Assembly: GCA_046047955.1 (NCBI GenBank)
Contig: JBJOHC010000244.1
Span: forward strand, 1-7,589
Reading direction: 5' to 3'
DNA: 7,589 bases
DNA from: QWPT01 sp046047955
GTDB lineage: Bacteria; Planctomycetota; Phycisphaerae; Phycisphaerales; SM1A02
The translations under genes and the position numbers were made by a program. Shown here piece by piece: positions 1-6,206 of the stretch. The stretch's first letter is position 1. Every line of letters begins with the position of its first letter. A model generated the notes under the pieces. That model was given only the letters and a program-made list of their open reading frames with translations. It had not been told where the DNA came from and ran no database searches.

Positions 1-2
1 TC

Positions 3-884
3 GCCGAGCCCGAGTTCGGCGGGTTCTACGCGGCCGAGCAGAAGGCGCTCTTCCAGTCGGAGGGGCTCGAGGTGACGCTCGTCCAGGGCGGACCCGATGT
101 GCCCGCGCCGCAGCTCGTCGCGAGCGGGAAGGTGCCCTTCGCGATCGTCGCGGGACCGCAGATCGCGGAACTCGCCGAGAAGGGCGGCGACCTCGTCGCG
201 ATCTACTCGGTCTACCAGGGCAATCCGATGGGCGTGATGGTGCACGCCGAGTCGCCGTACCAGACGCTCGAGGCGCTCTGGCGCTCCGACGCGACGGTCG
301 CGATCCAGCAGGGGCTCGCCGACTACAAGTGGCTCGCGAAGCAGTTCGGCGGCGAGCGGCTGCGCGTCGTGCCCTATTCGTCGAATCTCGCGCAGTTCGC
401 GGCCGACAAGTCGCTCGGCGCGCAGTGCTTCGTCACGAGCGAGCCCGTCACGCTCGAACTCCAGGGCGTCGCGACGCGCGTCTTCATGATCGGCGAGTCG
501 GGCTACGACCCGTACAACTGCGTGCTCGCCTGCCGCCGCGACTACTTCGAGAGGAACCGCGACCTCTGCGCGCGGCTCGTGAAGGCGTGCGCCGCGGGCT
601 GGCGCGCGTACCTCGACCAGCCGCGACCCGTGAACGAGGCGATGGCGCGGCTCAATCCCGCGATGAGCGTCGAGGCGATGGACAAGGCCGCCGAGCGGCA
701 GCGCGCGCTCGTCGAGAACGACGAGACGAAGCGGCTCGGCCTCGGCGGCATGCGGCTCGCGCGCTGGCAGATGACGATCGACCAGCTCGTCGAGATGGGC
801 GACCTGAAGCCCGCGGCCGGCGAGGACCGCGTCGACGCGACGCGCTTCTTCCACTGGGACCCCGACGCCGGCACGGCGCGCTGA
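3..884 (+). CDS. ABC-transporter substrate-binding protein, NMT1/THI5-like (5'-truncated)
   Basis: The reading frame is open from the window edge, so the N-terminus, including any signal peptide, is missing; about 293 residues are visible, and the family is usually 310-350. The opening segment has the family signature: GGFYAAEQ at visible residues 6-13, an 'EGLEVTLVQGGP' strand-loop at about 20-31, then 'QLVASGKVPFAIVAG'. TSEP at 145-148 resembles the 'GxVTSEP' segment of thiamine-precursor, riboflavin and sulfonate-type binding proteins. The C-terminal third is helical and charged, as expected for the closing lobe. Such proteins bind a small organic solute in the periplasm or at the membrane and hand it to an ABC permease/ATPase pair. 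No permease or ATPase gene lies in the window; they may lie upstream. The ligand cannot be read from sequence. A GTG at 72 could serve as a start but cuts through the first conserved strand, so it is rejected. Confidence 0.85.
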   Translation, partial: AEPEFGGFYAAEQKALFQSEGLEVTLVQGGPDVPAPQLVASGKVPFAIVAGPQIAELAEKGGDLVAIYSVYQGNPMGVMVHAESPYQTLEALWRSDATVAIQQGLADYKWLAKQFGGERLRVVPYSSNLAQFAADKSLGAQCFVTSEPVTLELQGVATRVFMIGESGYDPYNCVLACRRDYFERNRDLCARLVKACAAGWRAYLDQPRPVNEAMARLNPAMSVEAMDKAAERQRALVENDETKRLGLGGMRLARWQMTIDQLVEMGDLKPAAGEDRVDATRFFHWDPDAGTAR

Positions 885-885
885 C

Positions 886-893
886 GAGGAAGG
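886..893 (+). promoter_or_regulatory. Shine-Dalgarno sequence of dinB
   Basis: The purine run GAGGAAGG lies 7 nt before the ATG at 901, directly after the stop codon of the upstream binding-protein gene. It supports this dinB start. With the 16-bp spacing, it suggests dinB can be translated from a transcript shared with the upstream gene. I see no promoter-like element in the gap. Confidence 0.6.
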
Positions 894-900
894 CGGCGAG

Positions 901-2037
901 ATGCCCGAGGGCGCGCGCGTCATCCTCCATGTCGACATGGACGCGTTCTACGCGTCGGTCGAGCAGCGCGACGATCCCGCGCTGCGCGGGAAGCCCGTTC
1001 TCGTCGGCGGGACGGGCGGGCGCGGCGTCGTCTGCGCGGCAAGCTACGAGGCGCGGAAGTTCGGCTGCCGCAGCGCGATCCCGATGGCGCAGGCGATGCG
1101 GCTCTGCCCGCAGGCGGTCGTCGTGAAGCCGCGATTCGACGCGTATTCGGCGGCGTCGCGCGCGATCCACGCGATCTTCCTGCGCTACACGCCCGAGATC
1201 GAGCCGCTCGCCCTCGACGAGGCGTTCCTCGATGTGACGGCGTCGATCGCCCTCTTCGGCTCGGGCAGGCGGATCGGCGAGGAGATCCGCGCCGCGGTGC
1301 GCGCCGAGCTCGGGCTCACCTGCTCGGTCGGCGTCGCGCCCAACAAGTTCGCGGCGAAGATCGCGAGCGACCTCGAGAAGCCCGACGCGCTCGTCGAGTT
1401 CGAGCGCTCGACGCTTGCCTCGCGCCTCGCGCCGCTCGCGATCGAGCGGATGTGGGGCGTCGGGCCGGTCGCGGCGGCGTCGCTCCGTTCGCGCGGCTAC
1501 GCGACCTTCGGCGACCTCCAGAAGGCGGGCGAGCGGCAGCTCGCGCTCGACTTCGGCGACGCGGGGCGCGGCTGGTTCCGCCTCGCGCACGGCGAGGACG
1601 AGCGCGCGGTCGAGACGGGGCGCGCGTCCAAATCGGTCGGCGAGGAGGAGACCTTCGTCGAGGATCTCTCGACCGTCGCCGAGGTCGAGGAGCGCATGCT
1701 CCTCCAGGCCGACGAGGTCGCGCGGCGCCTGCGCGCGAAGGGGCTCCACGCGCGCGCGGTCGAGATCAAGATCCGCTTCCGCGACTTCGCGACGCACACG
1801 CACGGCCGCACGCTCGCGACGCCGACCGACCACACGCACGAGCTCCGCGAGCACGCGCGCGAACTCCTGCGCGCCTTCGCGCGGCGCGAATGGCGCCCCG
1901 TGCGGCTCTGCGGCTTCAGCGCGAGCAAGGTCGACGAGGCCGCCGGCCAGCTCCCGCTCTTCGGCGACGAGAAGCGCGAGCGCCTCGCTCGCCTCGACGA
2001 TGTCCGCGACCGGATCCGCGAGAAGTTCGGCCGCTGA
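901..2037 (+). CDS. dinB: DNA polymerase IV (Y-family translesion polymerase)
   Basis: The 378-residue product has full DinB length and architecture. The palm carries HVDMDAFYASVE at about 10-21, with metal ligand D12 and steric-gate position Y17 (Phe in E. coli). The fingers motif SYEARKFGCRSAIP is at 48-61. LALDEAFLDVT at 103-113 supplies the catalytic pair D106/E107. SVGVAPNKFAAKIASD at 142-157 follows, then the thumb helix-hairpin-helix WGVGPVAAASLRSRG at about 185-199. The little-finger domain covers roughly 240-345. QLPLF at 350-354 is a typical beta-clamp-binding motif, followed by a short charged tail. The enzyme extends primers past damaged template bases with low fidelity and without proofreading, on the chromosome during repair or stalled replication. 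It starts 16 bp after the binding-protein gene and converges with mnmG. No LexA-type operator is recognisable upstream, but a lineage-specific one could be missed. Confidence 0.96.
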   Translation: MPEGARVILHVDMDAFYASVEQRDDPALRGKPVLVGGTGGRGVVCAASYEARKFGCRSAIPMAQAMRLCPQAVVVKPRFDAYSAASRAIHAIFLRYTPEIEPLALDEAFLDVTASIALFGSGRRIGEEIRAAVRAELGLTCSVGVAPNKFAAKIASDLEKPDALVEFERSTLASRLAPLAIERMWGVGPVAAASLRSRGYATFGDLQKAGERQLALDFGDAGRGWFRLAHGEDERAVETGRASKSVGEEETFVEDLSTVAEVEERMLLQADEVARRLRAKGLHARAVEIKIRFRDFATHTHGRTLATPTDHTHELREHARELLRAFARREWRPVRLCGFSASKVDEAAGQLPLFGDEKRERLARLDDVRDRIREKFGR

Positions 2038-2038
2038 A

Positions 2039-2095
2039 GCACGGTCGGAGGACGGGCGTCGCATGCGGCGCGCGGTCGCGCGGCGCCGACCGTGC
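2039..2095. terminator. Large inverted repeat after dinB, possible bidirectional terminator
   Basis: GCACGGTCGG (2039-2048) is the exact reverse complement of CCGACCGTGC (2086-2095). The 37-nt loop contains a second hairpin, GCGCG (2068-2072) with CGCGC (2077-2081) around a CGGT tetraloop. The structure begins one nucleotide after the dinB stop codon and sits between convergent genes, as a terminator would. Neither strand has a T-tract after it, so intrinsic termination is uncertain. It could instead be a 3'-end stabilising stem or a protein-binding site. Confidence 0.45.
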
Positions 2096-2237
2096 AGAGC
2101 ACCTCGTGCGTGGCCTCTCGCGCGGGTGATCTCATGCTCGGGTGCCCGATGTCGGAGCGGAGCGGGGACACCCAAACGGGTGGCGGGACGATGTCGCCCG
2201 CGCATGCGGACGGCGACGAACCCGCAAGGTCGGCGCG
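2096..2237. other. Gene-free spacer between convergent dinB and mnmG
   Basis: No reading frame here has coding character and no RNA gene is recognisable. It holds a few short hairpin-capable sequences: GCAC-CTC-GTGC at 2099-2109, CGGG-TG-CCCG at 2139-2148, overlapping CCGA-TG-TCGG at 2146-2155, and CACCC-AAAC-GGGTG at 2169-2182. The last has the best loop size and could help terminate mnmG transcripts, which end at 2238. None has an adjacent T-run in the relevant direction. Short GC-rich hairpins also arise by chance at this composition. Confidence 0.4.
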
Positions 2238-4259
2238 TCAGTCGCGCGGCGCGTCGCCGCGCACGCGCGCGAAGCGACGCACGCCGATCGCGAGCACCGT
2301 GACATCCGCGGGCGAGATGCCCGCGAGGCGGCTCGCCTGTCCGAGCGTGCGCGGGCGGAAGCGCGCGAGCGACTCGACCGCCTCGCGGCGCAGGCCGGCG
2401 ATCGCGTGCGGGTCGAGGGACTCGGGGATCTCGACGCCGTCGTAGTCGGCCTGCCGGCGGATCTCCGCGTTCTGCCGCGCGACATAGCCCTCGTAGCGGA
2501 CATCGGTCGCGAGACGCTCGAGAAGCGCGTGATCGCCCGCGGCGAGCGCGCCGAGATGCCCCGCGAGCCGCTCCGCGACCCAGGCCAGCTCGACATCGGG
2601 ACGCTTCACGAGATCGAGCAGCCGCGCGCCGCCCTCGCGGATCGCGCCGAGCGCGGCGAGAAGCCCGTCTTTCCGCGCGATGCGCGACTCGAACGCCGCG
2701 CGCTGCGCATCGTCAACGACGCCCCACTCCGCGCCGAGCGCGGTCAGCCGCTCGTCGGCGTTGTCGGCGCGGAGAAGCAGCCGGTGCTCGGCGCGCGAGG
2801 TGAACATCCGGTAGGGCTCGCGCGGCGCGCGCGTGACGAGGTCGTCGAGCATCACGCCGAGGTACGCCTCGTGCCGCGCGAGCCGCACGGGCTCGAGCCC
2901 GCGCGCGCGCCGCGCCGCGTTCACGCCCGCGACGAGCCCCTGCGCGCCCGCCTCCTCGTAGCCGCTCGTCCCGTTGATCTGCCCCGCGAGGAAGAGCCCG
3001 GGCACGCGCTTCGTCTCCGTCGTCGCGTCGATCTGGTGCGGCCAGACCATGTCGTACTCGACGGCGTAGCCGTACTTCTGGATCACCGCGCGCTCGAGCC
3101 CGCGCATGCCGCGCACGATGCCGTCCTGGACCTCGGCTGGCAGCGAGGTCGAGACGCCGTTCAGGTAGACCTCGTCGGTGAAGAGCGACTCGGGCTCGAG
3201 GAAGACATGGTGCGCGTCGCGGCCCGCGAAGCGCACGATCTTGTCCTCGAGCGACGGGCAGTAGCGGGGGCCGCACTCGGCGTCGATCTGCCCCGTGAAC
3301 ATCGGCGCGCGATCGAGATTCCGCTCGACGAGCGCGTGGATCTCGGGGGTCGTGCCCGTCTCGCGGCAGTCGGTCTGCGCGAGGTGCGGGAAGCGCGCCG
3401 CGGGAAGCGCGTCGGGCGAGCGGTCGCTGAAGGCGACGGGCGCCGCGTCGCCGAGCGCGGGCTTGAGCGCGTCCCAGTCGATCGATCCGCGCGCGACACG
3501 CGGGGGCGTGCCCGTCTTCAGGCGTCCGAGCTCGAAGCCGAGTGCGCGCAGGACCGCGCTGATCCCGGTCGCGGAGCCTTCACCGACGCGCCCGCCCTCG
3601 GCCTTCGACTCGCCCGTATGCATGAGGGCGCGCATGAAGGTGCCCGTCGTGAGGACGACCGCGCGCGCCGAAAGGACGCGTGGCGCGGCGGCGGGCGCCT
3701 CGAGCGCGCGCGTGAAGACGGGCGTCGCGAGAATGTCGCCCGGGAGGTTCGCATCGATCGCGGTGGAGTCGGCGCCGACGCGCCGCGCACCCGCGGGCAG
3801 CGCGACGCCCGCGACCGCGCCGTCCGCGTCGAGGAGGATCTCGTCGACGGTCGCCGCGAAGACCTCGATCGCGGGAATCGCCGCGAGAAGCCGCTGCACC
3901 TCGGCGCGGTAGGCGTACTTGTCGCACTGCGCGCGCGGGCCGCGGACGGCGGGGCCCTTGCTCGCGTTGAGGACCTTGAACTGGATGCCCGACGCGTCGG
4001 CCGCGAGCCCCATGAGGCCGCCGAGCGCGTCGATCTCGCGGACGAGCTGTCCCTTCGCGAGCCCGCCGATCGCGGGATTGCAGCTCATCTGTCCGAGGCG
4101 CGCGGGCTCCATCGTGACGAGCGCCACGCGCCCGCCCGCGCCGAGCGCCGCCGCGGCCGCGCGCGCGGCCTCGGTGCCCGCGTGACCGCCGCCGACCACG
4201 ACGACTTCGTAGCGGTCGGCGGGGGAGTGCGGATCGAGCGCCGGTCGCAGGCCCGTCAT
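2238..4259 (-). CDS. mnmG: tRNA uridine-5-carboxymethylaminomethyl modification enzyme MnmG (GidA)
   Basis: The 673-residue product is MnmG, the FAD subunit that with MnmE builds the (carboxymethyl)aminomethyl group at C5 of wobble uridine 34 in split-box tRNAs, in the cytosol. The N-terminal dinucleotide-binding motif GGGHAG is at 23-28. LGQMSCNPAIGGLAKGQ carries C60, equivalent to E. coli C47. GRLKTGTPPR lies at 245-254, GPRYCPSLEDK has C334 (equivalent to C277), and FAGQINGTSGYEEA-type wording appears as LAGQINGTSGYEEAGAQG. PYRMFTSRAEHRL begins near 483, with M485, and a C-terminal GidA-associated helical domain ends the protein. It is longer than the usual ~620-630 residues, mainly through an insertion at about 159-194. 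The ATG at 4259 places the FAD motif at the normal distance. The frame stays open far upstream, but that sequence is unrelated to MnmG. There is no Shine-Dalgarno sequence; a -10-like TACCAT lies 9 nt before the ATG, so the mRNA may be nearly leaderless. Confidence 0.96.
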   Translation of the reverse strand: MTGLRPALDPHSPADRYEVVVVGGGHAGTEAARAAAAALGAGGRVALVTMEPARLGQMSCNPAIGGLAKGQLVREIDALGGLMGLAADASGIQFKVLNASKGPAVRGPRAQCDKYAYRAEVQRLLAAIPAIEVFAATVDEILLDADGAVAGVALPAGARRVGADSTAIDANLPGDILATPVFTRALEAPAAAPRVLSARAVVLTTGTFMRALMHTGESKAEGGRVGEGSATGISAVLRALGFELGRLKTGTPPRVARGSIDWDALKPALGDAAPVAFSDRSPDALPAARFPHLAQTDCRETGTTPEIHALVERNLDRAPMFTGQIDAECGPRYCPSLEDKIVRFAGRDAHHVFLEPESLFTDEVYLNGVSTSLPAEVQDGIVRGMRGLERAVIQKYGYAVEYDMVWPHQIDATTETKRVPGLFLAGQINGTSGYEEAGAQGLVAGVNAARRARGLEPVRLARHEAYLGVMLDDLVTRAPREPYRMFTSRAEHRLLLRADNADERLTALGAEWGVVDDAQRAAFESRIARKDGLLAALGAIREGGARLLDLVKRPDVELAWVAERLAGHLGALAAGDHALLERLATDVRYEGYVARQNAEIRRQADYDGVEIPESLDPHAIAGLRREAVESLARFRPRTLGQASRLAGISPADVTVLAIGVRRFARVRGDAPRD

Positions 4260-4268
4260 CGGGGCGGC

Positions 4269-4274
4269 ATGGTA
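4269..4274 (-). promoter_or_regulatory. Candidate -10 element of mnmG
   Basis: On the minus strand TACCAT matches TATAAT at four of six positions, including the key first T-A and last T. It ends 9 nt before the mnmG ATG. Initiation 6-8 nt downstream would give a leader of only one to a few nucleotides. This agrees with the lack of a Shine-Dalgarno sequence. No -35 match is visible at 16-18 nt spacing. Confidence 0.35.
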
Positions 4275-4307
4275 GTCGTCGGCCGAAGGGGGCCGAGCCG
4301 CATGCGA

Positions 4308-4313
4308 TACCGT
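4308..4313 (+). promoter_or_regulatory. Candidate -10 element of the exported-protein gene
   Basis: TACCGT, in the context GATACCGT, ends exactly 9 nt before the ATG at 4323, the same spacing as TACCAT before the divergent mnmG ATG. It matches TATAAT only at the first T-A and the final T. Transcription from here would begin just before 4323 and would favour that ATG over the one at 4302. No -35 is evident. Confidence 0.3.
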
Positions 4314-4322
4314 GCGCGCACC

Positions 4323-6014
4323 ATGCGATCGACGCCATCGACCAGCTGCCTCGCGACCCGCGTCGCGCTCGCCTCCGCGCTCGCCGCGGCATCGTCCATC
4401 GCGTGCGCCGTCGCGCCGCACGCGCCGCACGCGCAGGACGCCGCCCCGCCACGCAAGGTCAACCTCGCAGGCCGCGGCCTCGCCGGCTACATCGCGAGCC
4501 GCGCCGCGGAGGTGCCGCCCGAGTTCCACTACGGCGCGGGCTTCTACGCGACGGTGTGGCCGCTCATCGAGCGTCCGATCGCGGGCTTCCAGATCGGACT
4601 TCCGTCGACCTGGATCCTGCCCGACAACTCCGACAACAGGACCGAGCCGCTCTGTCCGCCCGATTCGCTCCCGCGCCGCAGCTGGCCCGAGCGCGGGCCG
4701 ACCTACGACACGGTCTTCCAGACGCTCGAGGGCGGCCTCGGATACTGGGCGGGCAACCGCTTCCACTACGGGCCGCCGAAGTTCAGCATGAACGGAACGA
4801 CCGACTGCTACACGAACGAGGTGGCGTCGCCGGGCTGGTCGTTCTTCTACAGCAGCCGGCCGCTCGCCGACGACCGTCTGGGGATCGCGCAGATCAGTAA
4901 CCGCCTGCTCATCCCGCCCGACGGACTTCCGTTCGAGGGAAGCCCGAACGGCGAGCTCCTCGGCTACGCGTACATGGCGCTGCCGCTGACCGACGCGCGC
5001 GACGCGCCGCAGCCGACGGGGCCGCACAGCTGGACGCTCTTCCTCAACGCCGCCAATTTCAAGGGGCCGCTCGCCTATTACGTGCCCGAGGCATGGAGCC
5101 GCATCTCGCGCGAGCATCCGTTCGCAAGCGGGCGCGGGCTCGACGCGCGCCCCGCGTCGGGGCGGGTCGACGGATCGATGGAGATCAACACGGTGCCGCG
5201 GTTCCTCGCGACCGACGCGGACGGCGTCGCGTGGACGAAGATCCCCGAGCTGCGCTTTCCCGTCGACGCGGAGGGACGGACGACGCTCGTGCGCGATGTC
5301 GCGCTCTACTCGAAGGCGGCGCTCCACGATGCCGTCCTCGCCTGGCGGCGCGGCGGCGAGGCGCCGAGCGGACGGTTCGCGCCCGAGGGGACCGCGCGGC
5401 CGAAGGTCTCGACGGGGCGCGTCGGATACCGGCAGGACGGGAAGGAGATCGACGGGATCCACGAGCTCGCGACGCCGACGGTGTTCGAGGACGGCGCGTT
5501 CGGACTCGTGTGGAGCGGCGCGGTGCGCGACGGATTCGCGCGGTTTCCGCGGTACTTCCGGGATGGCGGCGAGGACCGCGCGCGGCGCGTCGCGGTCGAC
5601 GAGTCCGAGGTGCCGCCGACGCTCGGCCTGCGCGAGCGCGAGTTCCCCCCGCCGAACGCGCGGCCCGCGCCCTACAGCGCCGAGCCGCTCGCAGGCGCGT
5701 GGGCGACGCCCGGACCGAGTTCGGGGCCGTCCACCGCGCGACTCGCCGACGGTTCGACCGTGACCTACCGCTGGTACCGCTTCGTCGACCAGCCCGTCTT
5801 CGCGCAATGCGGCTTCAGCGAGGCCGAGCGCGACGCGCTGCAGGCGCTCATCGAGCGCATGCACCGCGCGTGGCCGATCGACGGCGAGTACCTCGCGCCG
5901 CCCGGCAAGGGGACGCTCGCCTCGTTCGACGCGAACCTGTTCGTCACGCCGCCCGCGGGGATGGAGGTGGGGTTCGTTCCGATCGTGGTGCGGCAGGAAC
6001 TCGCGGCGCCGTGA
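4323..6014 (+). CDS. Uncharacterised exported protein, 563 aa
   Basis: I do not recognise a family. The N-terminus looks like a Sec signal peptide: MRSTPSTSCLATR, then a hydrophobic stretch at about 14-31 ending SSIACAV. Cleavage near A27/C28 is plausible. C28 could be a weak lipobox cysteine, but position -3 is Ser rather than Leu or Val. The mature part is rich in aromatic residues, Gly and Pro, has no further membrane segment, and looks like an extracytoplasmic beta-rich fold. Recognisable strings are FHYGAGFYATVWP near 68-80, PPKFSMNG, SWTLFLNAANFKGPLAYYVP in the middle, and QCGFSEAERDALQALIERMH near 495, an amphipathic helix. Cysteines at 111, 162 and 496 could form a disulfide. No catalytic motif is evident. 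An in-frame ATG at 4302 is preceded by a weak purine run (4285-4292) and would add seven residues. I prefer 4323 for the more compact signal peptide and the promoter spacing. The gene diverges from mnmG. Confidence 0.8.
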   Translation: MRSTPSTSCLATRVALASALAAASSIACAVAPHAPHAQDAAPPRKVNLAGRGLAGYIASRAAEVPPEFHYGAGFYATVWPLIERPIAGFQIGLPSTWILPDNSDNRTEPLCPPDSLPRRSWPERGPTYDTVFQTLEGGLGYWAGNRFHYGPPKFSMNGTTDCYTNEVASPGWSFFYSSRPLADDRLGIAQISNRLLIPPDGLPFEGSPNGELLGYAYMALPLTDARDAPQPTGPHSWTLFLNAANFKGPLAYYVPEAWSRISREHPFASGRGLDARPASGRVDGSMEINTVPRFLATDADGVAWTKIPELRFPVDAEGRTTLVRDVALYSKAALHDAVLAWRRGGEAPSGRFAPEGTARPKVSTGRVGYRQDGKEIDGIHELATPTVFEDGAFGLVWSGAVRDGFARFPRYFRDGGEDRARRVAVDESEVPPTLGLREREFPPPNARPAPYSAEPLAGAWATPGPSSGPSTARLADGSTVTYRWYRFVDQPVFAQCGFSEAERDALQALIERMHRAWPIDGEYLAPPGKGTLASFDANLFVTPPAGMEVGFVPIVVRQELAAP

Positions 6015-6028
6015 GGCGGCGTCCGCGC

Positions 6029-6046
6029 GGCGTGCGACGCACCGCC
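6029..6046 (+). terminator. Possible hairpin after the exported-protein gene
   Basis: GGC and GTGC at 6029-6035 can pair with GCAC and GCC at 6039-6046 around a GAC loop, with one bulged C at 6043. The stem starts 15 nt after the stop codon at 6012-6014. There is no T-tract, and the stem lies close to the likely tRNA promoter. It may be a weak terminator or chance pairing in GC-rich DNA. Confidence 0.25.
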
Positions 6047-6052
6047 GTCCGC

Positions 6053-6058
6053 TACACT
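6053..6058 (+). promoter_or_regulatory. Candidate -10 element of tRNA-Thr
   Basis: TACACT, in the context GCTACACTCG, matches TATAAT at four of six positions and ends 12 nt before the mature tRNA 5' end. That would give a leader of a few nucleotides for RNase P to remove. The form TACnnT recurs in the two candidate -10 elements between mnmG and its divergent neighbour. No clear -35 is seen. Confidence 0.4.
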
Positions 6059-6070
6059 CGCGCGCATCCT

Positions 6071-6143
6071 GCCGCCTTAGCTCAACTGGCAGAGCACCTG
6101 ATTTGTAATCTGGAGGTTGCCGGTTCGATTCCGGTAGGCGGCT
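6071..6143 (+). tRNA. trnT: tRNA-Thr, anticodon UGU
   Basis: The sequence folds as a complete 73-nt cloverleaf. The acceptor stem GCCGCCT (6071-6077) pairs perfectly with AGGCGGC (6136-6142). The D stem is GCTC/GAGC with GG in the loop. The anticodon loop TTTGTAA (6102-6108) has TGT at 6104-6106. The T stem GCCGG/CCGGT closes on one G-U pair around TTCGATT, and the variable loop is five nucleotides. The discriminator base is T6143 and no CCA is encoded, so the CCA-adding enzyme must finish it. It reads the threonine codon ACA and probably ACG by wobble. The anticodon stem CCTGA/TCTGG has a U-U mismatch at the middle pair (6099 with 6111, positions 29:41). All other helices and conserved bases are intact, so I treat it as functional. 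Confidence 0.95.
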
Positions 6144-6148
6144 CTCGG

Positions 6149-6166
6149 CGACGGTGATGCGACGGT
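6149..6166 (+). repeat. Two direct CGACGGT repeats one helical turn apart
   Basis: CGACGGT occurs at 6149-6155 and 6160-6166, an 11-bp period, in the 63-nt gap between the tRNA and the channel gene. A partly complementary CCGTC follows at 6174-6178 and could pair with GACGG (6161-6165) across an 8-nt loop. The spacing would let a dimeric regulator bind one DNA face upstream of the channel gene. Alternatively the stem could help end the tRNA transcript. Both roles are inference. Confidence 0.3.
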
Positions 6167-6195
6167 TCCGACGCCGTCCGCGCCGCGCTCCCAAC

Positions 6196-6201
6196 GAGGG
6201 A
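6196..6201 (+). promoter_or_regulatory. Shine-Dalgarno sequence of the channel gene
   Basis: GAGGGA lies 5 nt before the ATG at 6207. It decides for this start over the in-frame ATG at 6231, which has no comparable purine run at a suitable distance. Confidence 0.55.
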
Positions 6202-6206
6202 CACGA

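Noticed and set aside
72..884. A full-length short gene starting at GTG 72
   Set aside because: Conserved substrate-binding-protein sequence continues in frame back to position 3, so the gene is truncated by the window rather than starting at 72.
652..2205. Minus-strand 517-residue frame antisense to dinB and the binding-protein gene
   Set aside because: The plus-strand genes here are secure by motif. The minus frame is low-complexity Arg/Ala sequence with no motif.
4268..4270. Upstream ATG on the minus strand 11 nt before the mnmG start
   Set aside because: It is out of frame with mnmG, and the ATG at 4259 gives the expected spacing to the FAD-binding motif.
2142..4322. Long plus-strand frame in phase with the exported-protein gene, suggesting a 1290-residue protein
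   Set aside because: It is antisense to mnmG and has Arg/Glu/Ala-rich shadow composition. The signal peptide and the change to normal composition start at 4302/4323.
2238..6143. Functional pairing of mnmG with the nearby tRNA-Thr
   Set aside because: MnmE/MnmG acts on split-box tRNAs (Leu, Lys, Glu, Gln, Arg, Gly), not on tRNA-Thr. The genes are on opposite strands with another gene between.
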